Positions 12,701 through 23,954 of a DNA stretch of 64,000 nucleotides are shown here, in pieces. The stretch is from positions 504,001 to 568,000 of the forward strand of contig NW_006921549.1 in the NCBI RefSeq assembly GCF_000340215.1. The letters run 5' to 3'. Origin of the DNA: Pseudocercospora fijiensis CIRAD86 (taxonomy: Eukaryota; Ascomycota; Dothideomycetes; Mycosphaerellales; Mycosphaerellaceae). Every line of letters starts with the position of its first letter. The first letter of the stretch is position 1. The notes below the pieces were generated by a model, which saw only the letters and a list, made by a program, of their open reading frames with translations, did not search any database and had not been told where the DNA came from. The position numbers were made by a program, and so were the translations under genes.

Positions 12701-15700
12701 TAGGAGAACCGACGCAGATAATTATAGCTATTTTAGTAACGCCGGAGAAAACGCCGACTACTTTACCGACCTATACGACTCCGATCCGGGCTTAGGAGCT
12801 TACTTTGTAGGCGTAGGCGATCGCTCGCTATTAGCGTTAAACTCGGTACTATAGGCTAAAGCGTCCCTACTAGCGGCGATCTAACTATTTACCTCTACGA
12901 AGCACGCTTATAAGGTCTATAGGCGGCGATTTAAGTTAGGTAACCTTCTATACTAGCATGTTCGTAAGGAGTACGTAGAGGCGACGACGCCTTCTACTAT
13001 TATCGAACACGTATCGGCAAACCCGGAAGTAATTTAGTCGAAGGCGCCTCCGTTAGCTTAGTAAGGTTACGTATTCCGGAATTAGTAATATATAACTTTC
13101 CCTCTTCGGTTGTTACTATCTAGTGCATCTATATAGGTCTGCCTAGATACCGGCTATACGCTTACTATTGCGGAAAAAGACTTCGTTTTAAGCTATTGCC
13201 CGGACGTAGAGGTATATAAGCTACGCAAACCGATCGAAATCGGCGGCATCGCCGGCGCGTATCGCTCTAGGGAATACGTCGTATTAGATATGTTTATCCC
13301 GGTAGCGAAGACGGACGGTATAGTCTCCCTAGTGCGAATAACTCGTAAGGTTTACCTAGTTCCTAAACTAAAGGCAAAAATCCTAGTCGGTATAGATACG
13401 ATTGCTCTAAAGGGAATAAAGATCGATGTTCCCGCACAGACGGTTACTATAGCTAGTTAGGACAACGCCCGCTTTAAAGTAGCCGTTAAGCGTAAGAAAG
13501 GGAAGTCGGTTTAGCGCCCCGTAAGGCTAGCGGAGGACGTAACATTAGCGCCGCGTACGGTCGCCCTCGCGCTAGTTAAGTACGGCGGTAACCTCCCTAA
13601 GGGCCGGGATTTCATTCTTAACGCCGGTTTCTTAGTCTAGCTAACTAGTAATATATAGGGATTGTCGTTACAAGCTCCGCCGTTAGTAACGGCGTACAAT
13701 TAGGTCGTAGACGCTAATTTTTCTTATACGTATATTCGTAACAATACGACGACTCTAGTAACGATTCGAGCCGGATAGCTACTCGGTTCGTTAAGTAATA
13801 GGACTATTGCTAAGGCCCACTATATCGACGTAGCCGACTACGGACTAGTAGGATTGAGTTCTAACGCTTTTACGGCTACGCGGGATATGCTAAATATATA
13901 GCGGGAACACCGGTACGCGTTAGGCGTAACGATTTACGGTAACGATAACTAAGTAGACTAAATTGCTATAGTAGTCGAGCGGTACCCGGAGCTCTTTACT
14001 AATCGCTAGACGGTCGTTAATATTCCCGAGTACGATTACATGCCTATCCTAACCGTGCTAAATTACCTAGATCTATTGCCGCCCTCCCGTATAATTAACC
14101 TAGGCAAGAGGGATCGTAAAGTAGTAGACAAGATGTATAACGACCTATACCGCTAGGGGAAGATATAGTATATAACCGAGCCTACGCCCTTCGGCTTTCT
14201 AGTATTTGTCGTATAGAAGCGCGTTGCTAACGGTAAAGGTAGCATAATCGATAAGCCGCGGGCGGTAGTCGACATCTACGCCTTAAATAAGGTAACGATC
14301 CCCGATAGCTATTAGATACCGCTCTAGGCGGATCTTTTTGCGCAATTAGTAGGGTGCTAGTATATTAGCACTATAGACTGTCTAACCTTCTTCTACTAAT
14401 AGGGCGTAAAGCCGGAGGATCGTTATAAATTAACGATTAATACTTATCGTAGCTAGGAACAGTACAAGGTCGCTATTATAGGATATTCGAATAGTATCTA
14501 ATTTGTGTAGCGGAAGCTAGATTAGATCCTTCGCGACTGTCGTAGCTTTGCGCGAGCTTATATCGACGATATCGTAGTGTTCTCGAAGACGTTACCTAAG
14601 TATCTCGACTATCTAGAAGCGGTCTTCTAGAGATTAGACGCCGTAAGGATTAGTATTAGTCCGAAGAAGACTTTCTTAGGCTTCCCCTCTGCGACCCTTT
14701 TAGGTTAGCACGTTAGCGGCCTCGGTCTAGCTACGAGTAAAGAGAAAATCGCAGCGATTACCTTACTTTAGTTCCTAGAGAACGTATAGAAGCTAGAGCA
14801 TTATCTCGGTCTAACTAACTAGTTGCGGTAACACATCCTATACTACGCGTAGATAGCGGCGCCTCTATAGGCGGAGAAGATACGCTTATTAAAAGGGGCG
14901 CTAGTTACTAGTAATAGTCGTCGCCGGCACGTCGCCGTTACGACGCTAGGTAAGAACGATTAGTACCGCGACGAGCTAGTAAAAGCGTTCCGCTTATTAC
15001 AATCGATATTCTACGAGCCCTCCTTCCTATACTATTTCGACCCTAACTGTCGCTTATACGCTAATATAGATTCCTCTAAAGAGTTTAGCTATAGCGCGGT
15101 GCTCTACTATATCGATAGGGACCTAGACCCTATTCTATCTAAGGGAAAGGCGCAGTTATTTCCTTATTACAAGGTTCAGCCTATTTTATTCTTAAGCCGA
15201 GGCCTAACTTAGGCGGAGACACGATATTAGCCGATAGAGCTCGAATACTCGGGAATCGTATAGATAGTAAAGAAGGTAGGCTATTTAATGCATGCTTTAT
15301 CGAGGCCGACGACTATTTTTATAGACTACTATACTACGGTCGGTCTTACTAACTCGGTGTCGATAACTACGACTACCGATATAGGCAAGTAGAACCTAAA
15401 ATTAGTAAGGGTATCGATGTTCCTTTCCTAATATCGAGTCGATATAGTTTACCGTCTAGGGCGGATATACCTAGTTCTAGACGCCCTTAGTCGACTTCTA
15501 AGGGACACGGAGTCGCCTAAGCTAACGCCGGACGAGGAGAACTTAGACCCGCTCTCTTACTATACTAACGCTACGCCCTCTTCGGCCGATCTAGAGGAAG
15601 TAGCCTACTTCTATACGATATTAGTAGAGCTAGATCCGGATTTCCGACGTCGGTTAAACCGAGCGTACGATAATAACGAACATTAGTCTAGGGTTTTGCG

Positions 15701-15851
15701 ACTAGTTCGATAAGCGTAGGCGCGGAATACTTTAGAGCGTCTCTATTCGGAGGGAGCTAATATACCTTCGGTAATAAAAACGCTAGTTCGGTATAAGGGT
15801 AGCAAAAATCCGGACCTATTCGTAGGTAATAAGTTTAATAGTCCGCTAGGC
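9746..15851 (+). pseudogene. Gag-pol remnant: long gag, protease, reverse transcriptase, RNase H
   Basis: A single frame (frame 3) reads from near 9,746 to the assembly gap, broken only by TAG/TAA. The first ~1,100 codons are gag-like and hydrophilic, with an N-P-P-S repeat near 11,240-11,290 and Arg/Ser/Asp-rich stretches. The Cys codons of any zinc knuckle seem to have become TAY. Protease active site L-D-T-G-Y-T lies at 13,143-13,160. Reverse transcriptase has A-Y-I-D-D-I-V at 14,556-14,576, and an RNase H follows (D-P-N-C near 15,043, then I-E-L-E-Y-S near 15,240). After that comes A-L-S-R-L-L near 15,480, the usual end of RNase H. Gag and pol appear fused without a frameshift, unlike many gypsy elements. 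The start is uncertain; the ATG at 9,746 is the first in frame after the LTR. Confidence 0.88.
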
Positions 15852-16330
15852 NNNNNNNNNNNNNNNNNNNNNNNNNNNNNNNNNNNNNNNNNNNNNNNNN
15901 NNNNNNNNNNNNNNNNNNNNNNNNNNNNNNNNNNNNNNNNNNNNNNNNNNNNNNNNNNNNNNNNNNNNNNNNNNNNNNNNNNNNNNNNNNNNNNNNNNNN
16001 NNNNNNNNNNNNNNNNNNNNNNNNNNNNNNNNNNNNNNNNNNNNNNNNNNNNNNNNNNNNNNNNNNNNNNNNNNNNNNNNNNNNNNNNNNNNNNNNNNNN
16101 NNNNNNNNNNNNNNNNNNNNNNNNNNNNNNNNNNNNNNNNNNNNNNNNNNNNNNNNNNNNNNNNNNNNNNNNNNNNNNNNNNNNNNNNNNNNNNNNNNNN
16201 NNNNNNNNNNNNNNNNNNNNNNNNNNNNNNNNNNNNNNNNNNNNNNNNNNNNNNNNNNNNNNNNNNNNNNNNNNNNNNNNNNNNNNNNNNNNNNNNNNNN
16301 NNNNNNNNNNNNNNNNNNNNNNNNNNNNNN
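15852..16330. other. Assembly gap (479 N)
   Basis: A run of N falls inside pol, between the RNase H end and the integrase C-terminus. The integrase zinc-binding and catalytic core would lie here. Its true length is unknown, which explains why the frame differs on the two sides. Confidence 0.99.
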
Positions 16331-16332
16331 TT

Positions 16333-16900
16333 AAAAGGCCTTTTACGGTTCTGGAGAAGGTCGGACGACTAGCCTACTATCTGGAGTTGCCGCTATTAAT
16401 GCGTATCTATCCGGTAATATGGGTTTCGTAGTTAGAAAAAGCTCCTAAAGACCTAGATCCTTTTAAGAGAACTGTTAATTACGAGCCCCCGCCTATCGTA
16501 GCTAAGGACGGTCTAGGTTCTAGCGACGAGGGCGACTCTTACGAAATTAAGCGCTTTCTTAGGCGACGGACCGTCGTCCGAAGAGGCTAGCCCGTTCTCT
16601 AATACCTAGTAAAGTAGAAAGGGTATAGGAGCGCCTATAATATATAGTATAATATCGACGACTTAATAGGCGCGGACGATCTTCGCAAAATCTACGATAA
16701 CGTATACCCTCTAGAGGAGGCACCGCTATCCCGTACCCTCCGTAGGGTAGTAAAGCGGACGAGAGCTCGCTAGCCTTTTTTAGAGGTTGCTAGCTCCGCC
16801 GACAAAGGCGAGGCCGGACAATCCCTCGCGGTTCGTCGCAAATCGATACGACTCTATAGCGCGACTCCTCCTTCGGAGTCGTAATCCGCCTAGGCGTACC
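16333..16900 (+). pseudogene. Integrase C-terminus with chromodomain (remnant)
   Basis: Frame 1 after the gap reads R-P-F-T-V-L-E-K-V-G ... Y-L-E-L-P, then I-Y-P-V, W-V-S and L-E-K-A, the typical GPY/F-type end of a gypsy integrase. Near 16,598-16,670 a chromodomain follows: Y-L-V-K-(stop)-K-G-Y with the stop where tryptophan is expected, then Y-N-I-D-D-L. The TAG at the aromatic-cage position is what RIP of TGG gives. Chromodomains in this class direct integration to particular chromatin. Frame 1 fades after about 16,900, where the third ORF begins in frame 3. Confidence 0.8.
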
Positions 16901-16949
16901 CTTATATCGTTATCGTAACTACGTTACTTAGGCAACTATTATACGTAGA

Positions 16950-19900
16950 CGCGGGCTATCCCTTATTTAGCATCGATCTTTCCGGACGATAAGAGAGCTT
17001 TCTATTAATTACCGACGACGAATAGGAACGGCCCTCGAGCGCGATAACTACGTCCGTCGCGGGGAACGTAAAGTAGTAGCTTTTTAGCAAAAATTTCTAT
17101 AGTACCGATCGCGATATAAGCGCCTAAACGTTATATTATTCGAGGCGGAGTTATAGCGCACGTCTCGCCTATACCGTAAGGCTAGTACGCTCGACCTCCT
17201 CTAAGGAGCGATAGCTAAGGAATATCGTAGAAGCGAGGATCGAGACCCTTAGGACACCGCGATAGGGAATAGTAAGATTAACGCTCCTCGCGGGGAACCG
17301 CTACTATTAGACGGTCTAGGATCGGCCGGATAGTCCTTATTTATTACCGGCTCGACGCCTATACCTAAGCTAGAGAGTAAGGCAAGTAATAAGGATATAG
17401 TATTAGATACTACGGTTAAGAATTACATAGCCGCGCCTAAGCTAGAGGACCTAACGGACGAGGCGAATATAGTGTTAGATACTACGGTCGAGAGTCGTAC
17501 GGCCGCGCCGGAGCTAGAGAATATAACGGATAAGGAGGATATAGTATTAGACGAAACGGTCGAGAATCGCATAGCCGCGCCGGAGCCTAGGGCCGTAACG
17601 AGTAGAGAGGATGCAGCCTTAGATACCCCGATCGAGATTCCTACGCTCGCGGCTAAGCTTAAGAATATAACGAACGGAAAGGATATAGCGCCTAGCGCTA
17701 TAGTCGAGATACGTACGGCTACGCCTAAGCTAGAGGATATAGAGAACTCGATAAAGGATTCGGTAGGTAGAGAAGACGTAATAGCGGATTAGATCGGCGA
17801 GCATCGTAGAGAGATAGATAATGCTACGCTTAACCCGTAATAAACGCGACTAGAGGAACACGGTATTAACCTAGCGTAGACGTTAGAGGGCTTTACGATC
17901 CTCGCTACGGTAGAAGGCAATCTTCGATAGACCTTTCGTAAGGCGCTATCGCTTATTTCTACTAACGGCAGTTTAAGCACCGGCGAGGTTTAGGCGGTGT
18001 TAAGCTACGCTACTAAGAATAGATATATACGGCCTTTCCTAATGTTTACCGAGGACGGATTAGATATAGAATTACACTACGTATTAACGGACTCCGGCCG
18101 ACAACTATTATAGCGATACGTACCGTTATTCTTAGGCTATAGTCGTATTAACGATACGCTAATAGCGAGCTTAGTACCGTTGCCCCCGGCTAATAATATA
18201 GACGGATCCGATTTCGACTTACTCGAGGTAATAGCTCGCCCGTAATCGTAGGGGACGCCGGGTAGCGAGTTTAGTACTATATAGCGTTAGACTATTGCTA
18301 GCCTATCGATAGTGCTTCCGAATCTAGACTATCCGCTCTCTAATATTAGACGATTTTCCTTTCTAAAATATTACGTACCGGCGGTTATCGCGGCAGTTAA
18401 TCTAGATTACGTTTTCGATAGGAAGTCGTTTATATAGGCGGTTACGGCGCTTACTACGAAGAAGAAATAGTTAGCGGAGCTAGCGAAGGCGTTACTAGGC
18501 GAGGGCCGATAGACGGGCCGAGCGCTCTATAAGGCTATAGCCGACTACTTTATCGACAACGACGACCCTCCGCCGCACTATTTAGGTAAATAGGAGTTTG
18601 TTTAGAAGGGCAAAGCGTTATAGGTCGAGATCCTAGAGGCCGAGAAGCTATAGGACATCGTACCGGGCTTCTTTGCCCTTTACCGAGACGCCGCTATCTA
18701 CGCGTCTAGTAGCCCGGCTAACGGTATAGAAAGCGGCCTAATTAATCCCGTTAGCGCGTAGCCTCTTAATGCGCCTTCGGCTTTAGAATCGGTACTACCG
18801 TTAACAATATCCGCAAATCGACCGGCTTTACTAGAATTACTATCTCCGCTAGCGTATATACTTCCTAATTTACCGCTACTATAGGTAACTGCTTCCCTAA
18901 CGTAGGCGCCGAGTAACGGCTCGCTACAAGCGCCCGTACTAGCTCCTCCTAAGCTCCTAGCTACTCCGATCGAGTCGGTTTTTAAGGAACCTCCGGTCCT
19001 ATCCCCTAAAGAACTTAAGTTCGAGCGGTAGCGGCTTCGAGGCTAGCGCGCGCGCTAGACTTTAATTAACAAGCGTCTCCTTCGCGCTAACGAGACGCCC
19101 GAATAAGCTACAATCCGGTAGTACGTAGAGTACGAGGACTATAATAAGAAAGTCGATACGCTAATCGCCGCTAATCCTATAGAGCGTAATAAGAATAGAG
19201 ACGTACGCTTTATTTAGGCCGCGAAGCTCGCACGTAACGCTTACGCTAAGGACGCTAACGGTCGGCTGCCTAATCTTTTTCGCCTACGTCCGCGTAAGCG
19301 AATAGTCGAACACTATTTAGTAAGGCTTTAGCATTACCTATATTATCTGTACCTTATAGCTAGCGATCGGCGCTTCTAGATTCTACGCGAATTGCATTAG
19401 TATATAGGCAAGCTAGTTACCGATTTTGAAAACCTACTCTTTACGTAACTATACTCCTTCCGAATCGTAAACAACGATCTCGCCTATAAATACTCTATCT
19501 TTAGGACCGACCTCTACTCGGACGGTTACGATACGTAGTAGGAGATTTACGCGATTCGCTTTAGCGAGTACGTAGCGCTTATAACGGCGGGCGAATTAAA
19601 GGAGCTTCCTAACCTAGCTAACCTCGATACGAATTTTCTACTAACTATTACTTTCTACTACGCGAAGTTGTAGTACCGACTCCTAGTAAACATTACCTAC
19701 TTACGCGAGAACTTCCTTAGCTTAAGTACCTATACCGGCGACCTACGATTCTAGCTAGCACCGTCTCTAATCCGTAATAGAGCCGTCGGTCTTATAGTAC
19801 GCGCTATCTTATACTTCCTATAGACGGTCGACCTCGTATAAGAGTAGTTCTACCGCTTCGTCCTAAAAGAATATCGCGATAGCATTATAGTAGGCGGTTA

Positions 19901-21810
19901 CCCGGTCCTATATAAGCGTAGCGAGAATAGTAAGGACGTATCCTACCGTAACTACGGTAAGGAATACCTAAAGACGGGCAAGCGACCTATCGGCGAACAC
20001 GTCGGAGCGACGAAGCATTATAAGATCGACCTAACTACCTACGACGAAGTCTAATTCTTATAGATAGTAGCTACCGGACGACTCTCGATAGTGCGCCTAC
20101 CTCTACTAGACTCCTAGCTTAAGGACTACACAGTTTAGCTGCTACTAATCGGTATAGAACTTAGTGCCTAGTCGGCTATATAGCTCTATAAGTAGTACGA
20201 GTCGTCCCTTAATTCTAGTAGTCTACCCTACCTATACCGTCGCAACCTAGGTCGCCTAGCTATTACCTAGGACGTCGTCGCTTATACCTAGCGGTATGTT
20301 ACGGTCTGTAACGTATACACGCTTTGCGGCGAGGGCTATATATCCGCCCTCTATACTAATAAGGCGCTTACGGACACTAAGGCTACTAATGCGTCGCGTA
20401 CGGAATAGTACGCTTAGCTTACTAGTAGCGGTCGCTACTAGAACGGTACCTATACCGCTAACAAGGGCAAAGGCATGCCTTTACTACTCCTTAACCGTTA
20501 ATGCCCGGTAGACTTTAGCCTAGTCTACTAGCTAACTTAGATCGATCCGGTATACGCCTTATCTACCTTTATCGCCTATATCTAGACGCTTAAGGACGGC
20601 GCTATCCCTAATAGATTAGAGCCCGCGCTAACGCTATAGTTCTATAATTTGCCGAAGACGGCCTCTACCGATCTAGTCTTCGATCCTTTAGGCGTCTAGG
20701 AGCGTATTATATAGGGCAATACTATTTTCAAGTACGATAAGATAGTAACGAATAAGAATTACTAGTAGTATAACATCGACTATACTTAGGATCCTATAGG
20801 TGCATTCCTAGTGCCGTTACCCGACTACTCGCTAGACGAGACCGACCTTACTAACGCGTACCTTTTCGGCAAAATCATCCCTCTAGAGCTCGCGACTCGG
20901 GCTAAGCCGGTTGCCCCGCTAACTAAGGCGATCTAGCTAAATTCCTCGCGCGCGTTACTATCGACTAAGTTAAACACTCGCTAGAAGCTAACCGCTAGCC
21001 CGTTTTTAGCGCCTCGCCTACCGTCGAAGATGCCGCTACTGTCTAACCTATTCTCTACGCCTACGAAGGCTCTAGTTGCGGCTTAGCTACTACTGCCTAA
21101 TAATACGGTTGCGTAGCTATAGTACAAGCTCCTATCGCTTCCGATACGCTTACTACCTTTACCCGCCCTATAGGAAAACACTATAGGCGCCTATAGACAA
21201 TACTAATACAATGCGACGGCAATTGGTATACGCACGCTTAATTTACAAGCTCTCTACTATATACGCTAGTCCGAGTTAGTAGCAATCGAGGTGTACTAGC
21301 TGCAATAGATACTAGCTAAGGCGTAGATCCGCGAAGTAACTAAGCGCTAGATAGCCTAGTAGTGTCGTCTTTCCGCTACGGTCTTAAAGGAGTCGCTTAC
21401 GCTATCGCTAACCTATCTTTACTACGATTTCTTACGCGTCGCGCCGCAATAGGCAATCCCTATACTATACCTAATTAACGAGGACGCTTTTAAGCTGCTC
21501 GGCGGCGTATAAGGCAATACTACTAAGGATAAGATCGCAAAGCTTAACGTATAGATAACTAACTACTTTAAGCTATACGGTGCTATACGCGACGCCGATA
21601 CGCTACTGTTGCTAGGTGCCGACTTCCCTAATATCCCTATCGATTAGTTAGACCGCGCTACTACTATAGCGGACGTAGTTAATACCTCGCTGTCCGATAA
21701 CAAGACTATAAAGACCGTCGCGCCTTAGCCGTAGCTAAAGGCGGTTTAGACTATACCGACTAGCTTACGCGACGCTCTTCGTAACCGTCGTAATAAGTAA
21801 GTATAAGACC
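16950..21810 (+). pseudogene. Third large ORF of the retrotransposon, function unknown (~1,600 codons)
   Basis: Frame 3 runs for almost 5 kb downstream of integrase with no stop other than TAG/TAA and no frameshift noticed. The first part holds a 24-residue tandem repeat (17,372-17,760). The middle (about 18,600-19,030) is Pro/Leu/Ala-rich. A basic segment follows near 19,240-19,300 (R-L-R-P-R-K-R), and then a long hydrophilic and aromatic-rich region with no transmembrane run. I do not recognise any domain: no protease, RT, RNase H, integrase, envelope-like or OTU motif. It lies before the purine tract and right LTR, where env-like or accessory genes sit in other LTR elements. The start is not defined; the end is probably the TAA near 21,800. 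Confidence 0.65.
17372..17760 (+). repeat. 24-residue (72-bp) tandem coding repeat, about 5.5 units
   Basis: In frame 3 consecutive units follow the pattern P-x-L-E-x-(5)-D-I-V-L-D-x-T-V-E-x-R-x-A-A. The best-kept units begin near 17,369, 17,441 and 17,513; later ones are more diverged. Units are acidic with alternating charge. The repeat belongs to the unknown third ORF. Confidence 0.8.
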
Positions 21811-21984
21811 GACGCAGTTATTACTAGAGAGATACGATTCTATACCTAGCATTACCGTTCTAGTATACTGTTTAGGCTTAGCCTTTGTGCGACGCTATTA
21901 CGCTCTTTTGCCTTAAACCTTCCTACGGTGCGGCCTGCTAAGGACCTTTGTTTTAGGACACTATAGACAGTGCCGACCTTTTTT

Positions 21985-21998
21985 GTAGGGGGGGAGGC
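21985..21998 (+). other. Polypurine tract before the 3' LTR
   Basis: A short run of G with A (AGGGGGGGAGG) ends directly at the right LTR. LTR elements use such a tract to prime plus-strand DNA synthesis. Position and composition fit; it is a short signal. Confidence 0.65.
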
Positions 21999-22186
21999 TA
22001 TTACGATATAACACTATTGTATGTACGATAGCAGGCAGCGGTCACTATCGACCGCTACGGTCGCTATTGCTACTAATAGTAGGACTATTATATAGATAGC
22101 TTGCCTCGCGGTACCTTAGAGAATATATTAACTTTTGCACCGTATAACCGTTACGATACCTTCGTACTATAACCGTGTGCCTAGTA
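21999..22186 (+). repeat. 3' LTR (188 bp)
   Basis: Matches the left LTR over its full length and starts TATTACGATATAACA, with TG changed to TA, ending CTAGTA, with CA changed to TA. The differences between the two LTRs look mostly like RIP transitions, so LTR divergence cannot be used as a simple age clock here. Confidence 0.96.
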
Positions 22187-22191
22187 TATAA
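22187..22191. other. Target-site duplication, right copy (TATAA)
   Basis: Identical to the five bases before the left LTR at 9,527-9,531. Confidence 0.9.
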
Positions 22192-23060
22192 TATATAGGA
22201 TACGTCTAGTTATACTAGGGTCTTACTTATCTAGTACTCGTATATAGCCTTCCTATCGAGGCTATAGATAGCTAATCGCTTTTTAAGACTAGTTAGTAGA
22301 GTATCGACGATATAGGAAAAAATATTAAATATATCTCTTAGTTGCTATTCTTTTCTAGGGGTAAAGGACTAGTTTATAATTAACCTATAAAGCGGAAGGC
22401 TCTTTCGCTTCTTGTATATTTAGTATAAAAGTGCCTCTATAAGATTAGAGCTTCGGAAATATTCGGCGAGAATACTAGCTAGTATTAGGTAATACTTATA
22501 CTAATTATAATCTAGCTATATTTATTATATATAGCTCTATATTAGCGAAAACAGCCTCGTACTATAATCGAAAATACTATTTAGTTCTATATATATTCTA
22601 CTTTTATATATATTTATAGGAATATATATAGAAGTTTTAGTATCTATAACACAAATAGGTAGTAAACGTAAAGAGTAGATAGTCGTCTTATAATAGTTCT
22701 TATACGGCTTATTCTCGTCGGTAATACTCTAGAGTACCTCTATAATCTACTTAGCTTTAATTCTTATAGTAGCGGTATAGATGTTTAGATACTAATACAT
22801 TTATACTCCTTAACGATAGTATTTACTTTTATGTCTTCGACCTATCTATATAAGTCCCTATTAACCTTCTATTAACTATTATTTTTTTATCGCCGAATAG
22901 GTTATATTTAGCGCTCGATAGGGACGCTATATCGTAATTAACGCTTAAGAGGGTATTATAGGAAATTCTAGAACGATCTAAGAATTACTCGAATAGATAT
23001 TTATAATAAAGAGAGAAAGGCTTCGTCTATATACTTTTGTTCGTTCCTACGCTGTTAACC
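22192..23060 (-). pseudogene. RIP-degraded reading frame of unknown identity
   Basis: Reading the minus strand from about 23,060 down to the LTR insertion gives some 285 codons whose only stops are TAG/TAA, the same pattern as in the transposon genes. The conceptual product is rich in Tyr, Ile, Lys and Leu, with basic stretches (Y-K-K-R-K, L-K-K-R) and no motif I recognise. The frame seems to continue across the TATAA site into 9,531-9,440, implying that the LTR element landed inside it. It could be a transposon gene or a duplicated host gene hit by RIP. Confidence 0.5.
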
Positions 23061-23333
23061 CCGCTTAAGCTAGGCTCGAAGTTGTCAGCCTCGGCGCATT
23101 CTTATTATGCCTAGGAAACTGGCGCGGTATCATATCAAGATCGCGTTGAATAGTCTCAGTTCAATCAAACGCTATAGTCTCTGCGAAAAGAACAATTCTA
23201 GGTCTGAAAAGAGGCTGGCACTAGTGAGGCACGAGTGTTTTGATATGATCCCACTACTTAGGTACGATACAAAGGGTGAGTCCTGAAAACATCCAAGGGA
23301 TGCAATGGCCGCGTTTCGACATCGGACTATCTG

Positions 23334-23954
23334 TTAATGCAGTTCTAGAAAGAAGCGAGAAAGAAAGGTTGACATATCGTCTGGCATGATCTCGCACCTT
23401 TCAGCTTTGACTACAATCTGCTTGGTAAAGGCCATGTCCTTCTTGGTATGGAGCACGAAGACGTCTGGTGTGGTCCGGAGGAGACCGAGTCCGATGTAGG
23501 GCGTCTGTTGCCTTTCGCCAAACGTCGTCCATGGCTGGTATGGGTTGATTGTGCGGTGTGGGAGTGTTGCATAGGCACCCGGCTCTCGGCTTCGGGATAA
23601 AGAGTTCCATGGAATGGACTGCCAGAACACGATGAAGGAGGTCTCTCGGGTCGTGTAGGATTGTGAGTATGGCTGTGGGAGAGCCCACTGGCCTGAAAGA
23701 GGCACCACAAGAGTTGTGAGACCAGTGTGCCCGGGACTACGGACAGCCGGCAGAATCCACTTTTCCATATTCGCAGTCCACTGCCGGTTATGAATCCGAA
23801 ACTGGCAGCCGAGCAGAAGAAGAAGCGGCAAAGTTAGTAAGCGGAGCAAACCTTCCGGAAAAGCCGGGGAACAGGGCAACATAAGCTGCCGGATTTCTGG
23901 GGCAAGAACATAACATTGCGGTAAAGCAGACGTTGAACGCGTCGTGGTTTTCAT
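23334..23954 (-). CDS. Hypothetical protein candidate (206 aa), possibly a gene remnant
   Basis: The longest open frame in the 23-28 kb island. It encodes a leucine-rich hydrophobic segment at about residues 33-50 (L-L-R-L-L-T-L-P-L-L-L-L-L-G), then a Pro/Thr/Ser-rich part and a C-terminus with F-V-L-H-T-K-K-D and F-L-S-R-F-F. Two other minus frames overlap it, and none shows recognised homology. The hydrophobic run would fit a membrane anchor or a misplaced signal peptide. It may equally be chance or an exon of a decayed gene. Confidence 0.25.
   Translation of the reverse strand: MKTTTRSTSALPQCYVLAPEIRQLMLPCSPAFPEGLLRLLTLPLLLLLGCQFRIHNRQWTANMEKWILPAVRSPGHTGLTTLVVPLSGQWALPQPYSQSYTTRETSFIVFWQSIPWNSLSRSREPGAYATLPHRTINPYQPWTTFGERQQTPYIGLGLLRTTPDVFVLHTKKDMAFTKQIVVKAERCEIMPDDMSTFLSRFFLELH

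Larger units (their letters stand above)
9532..22186 (+). mobile_element. Complete 12.65-kb Ty3/gypsy (chromovirus-type) LTR retrotransposon, RIP-inactivated
   Basis: The element is bounded by two 188-bp LTRs and a TATAA target duplication, with a purine-rich tract just before the right LTR. Inside, plus-strand frames read gag, protease, reverse transcriptase, RNase H, (assembly gap), integrase C-terminus with chromodomain, then a further long ORF of unknown function. Gypsy-type pol order (protease-RT-RNase H-integrase) and the chromodomain place it among fungal chromoviruses. The length is about twice that of common fungal gypsy elements, mainly because of a long gag region and the third ORF. 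All frames are broken by many TAG/TAA codons from CpA to TpA changes, so it is dead. It interrupts older degraded DNA found on both sides. Confidence 0.95.

Noticed and set aside
20296..20511. Plus-strand 71-codon ORF in another frame
   Set aside because: Lies inside the third ORF, whose frame is continuous on both sides; the short frame is by chance.
9532..22186. Two separate solo elements instead of one 12.65-kb element
   Set aside because: Equal 188-bp LTRs, matching TATAA target duplications, a purine tract and continuous plus-strand frames support one insertion.
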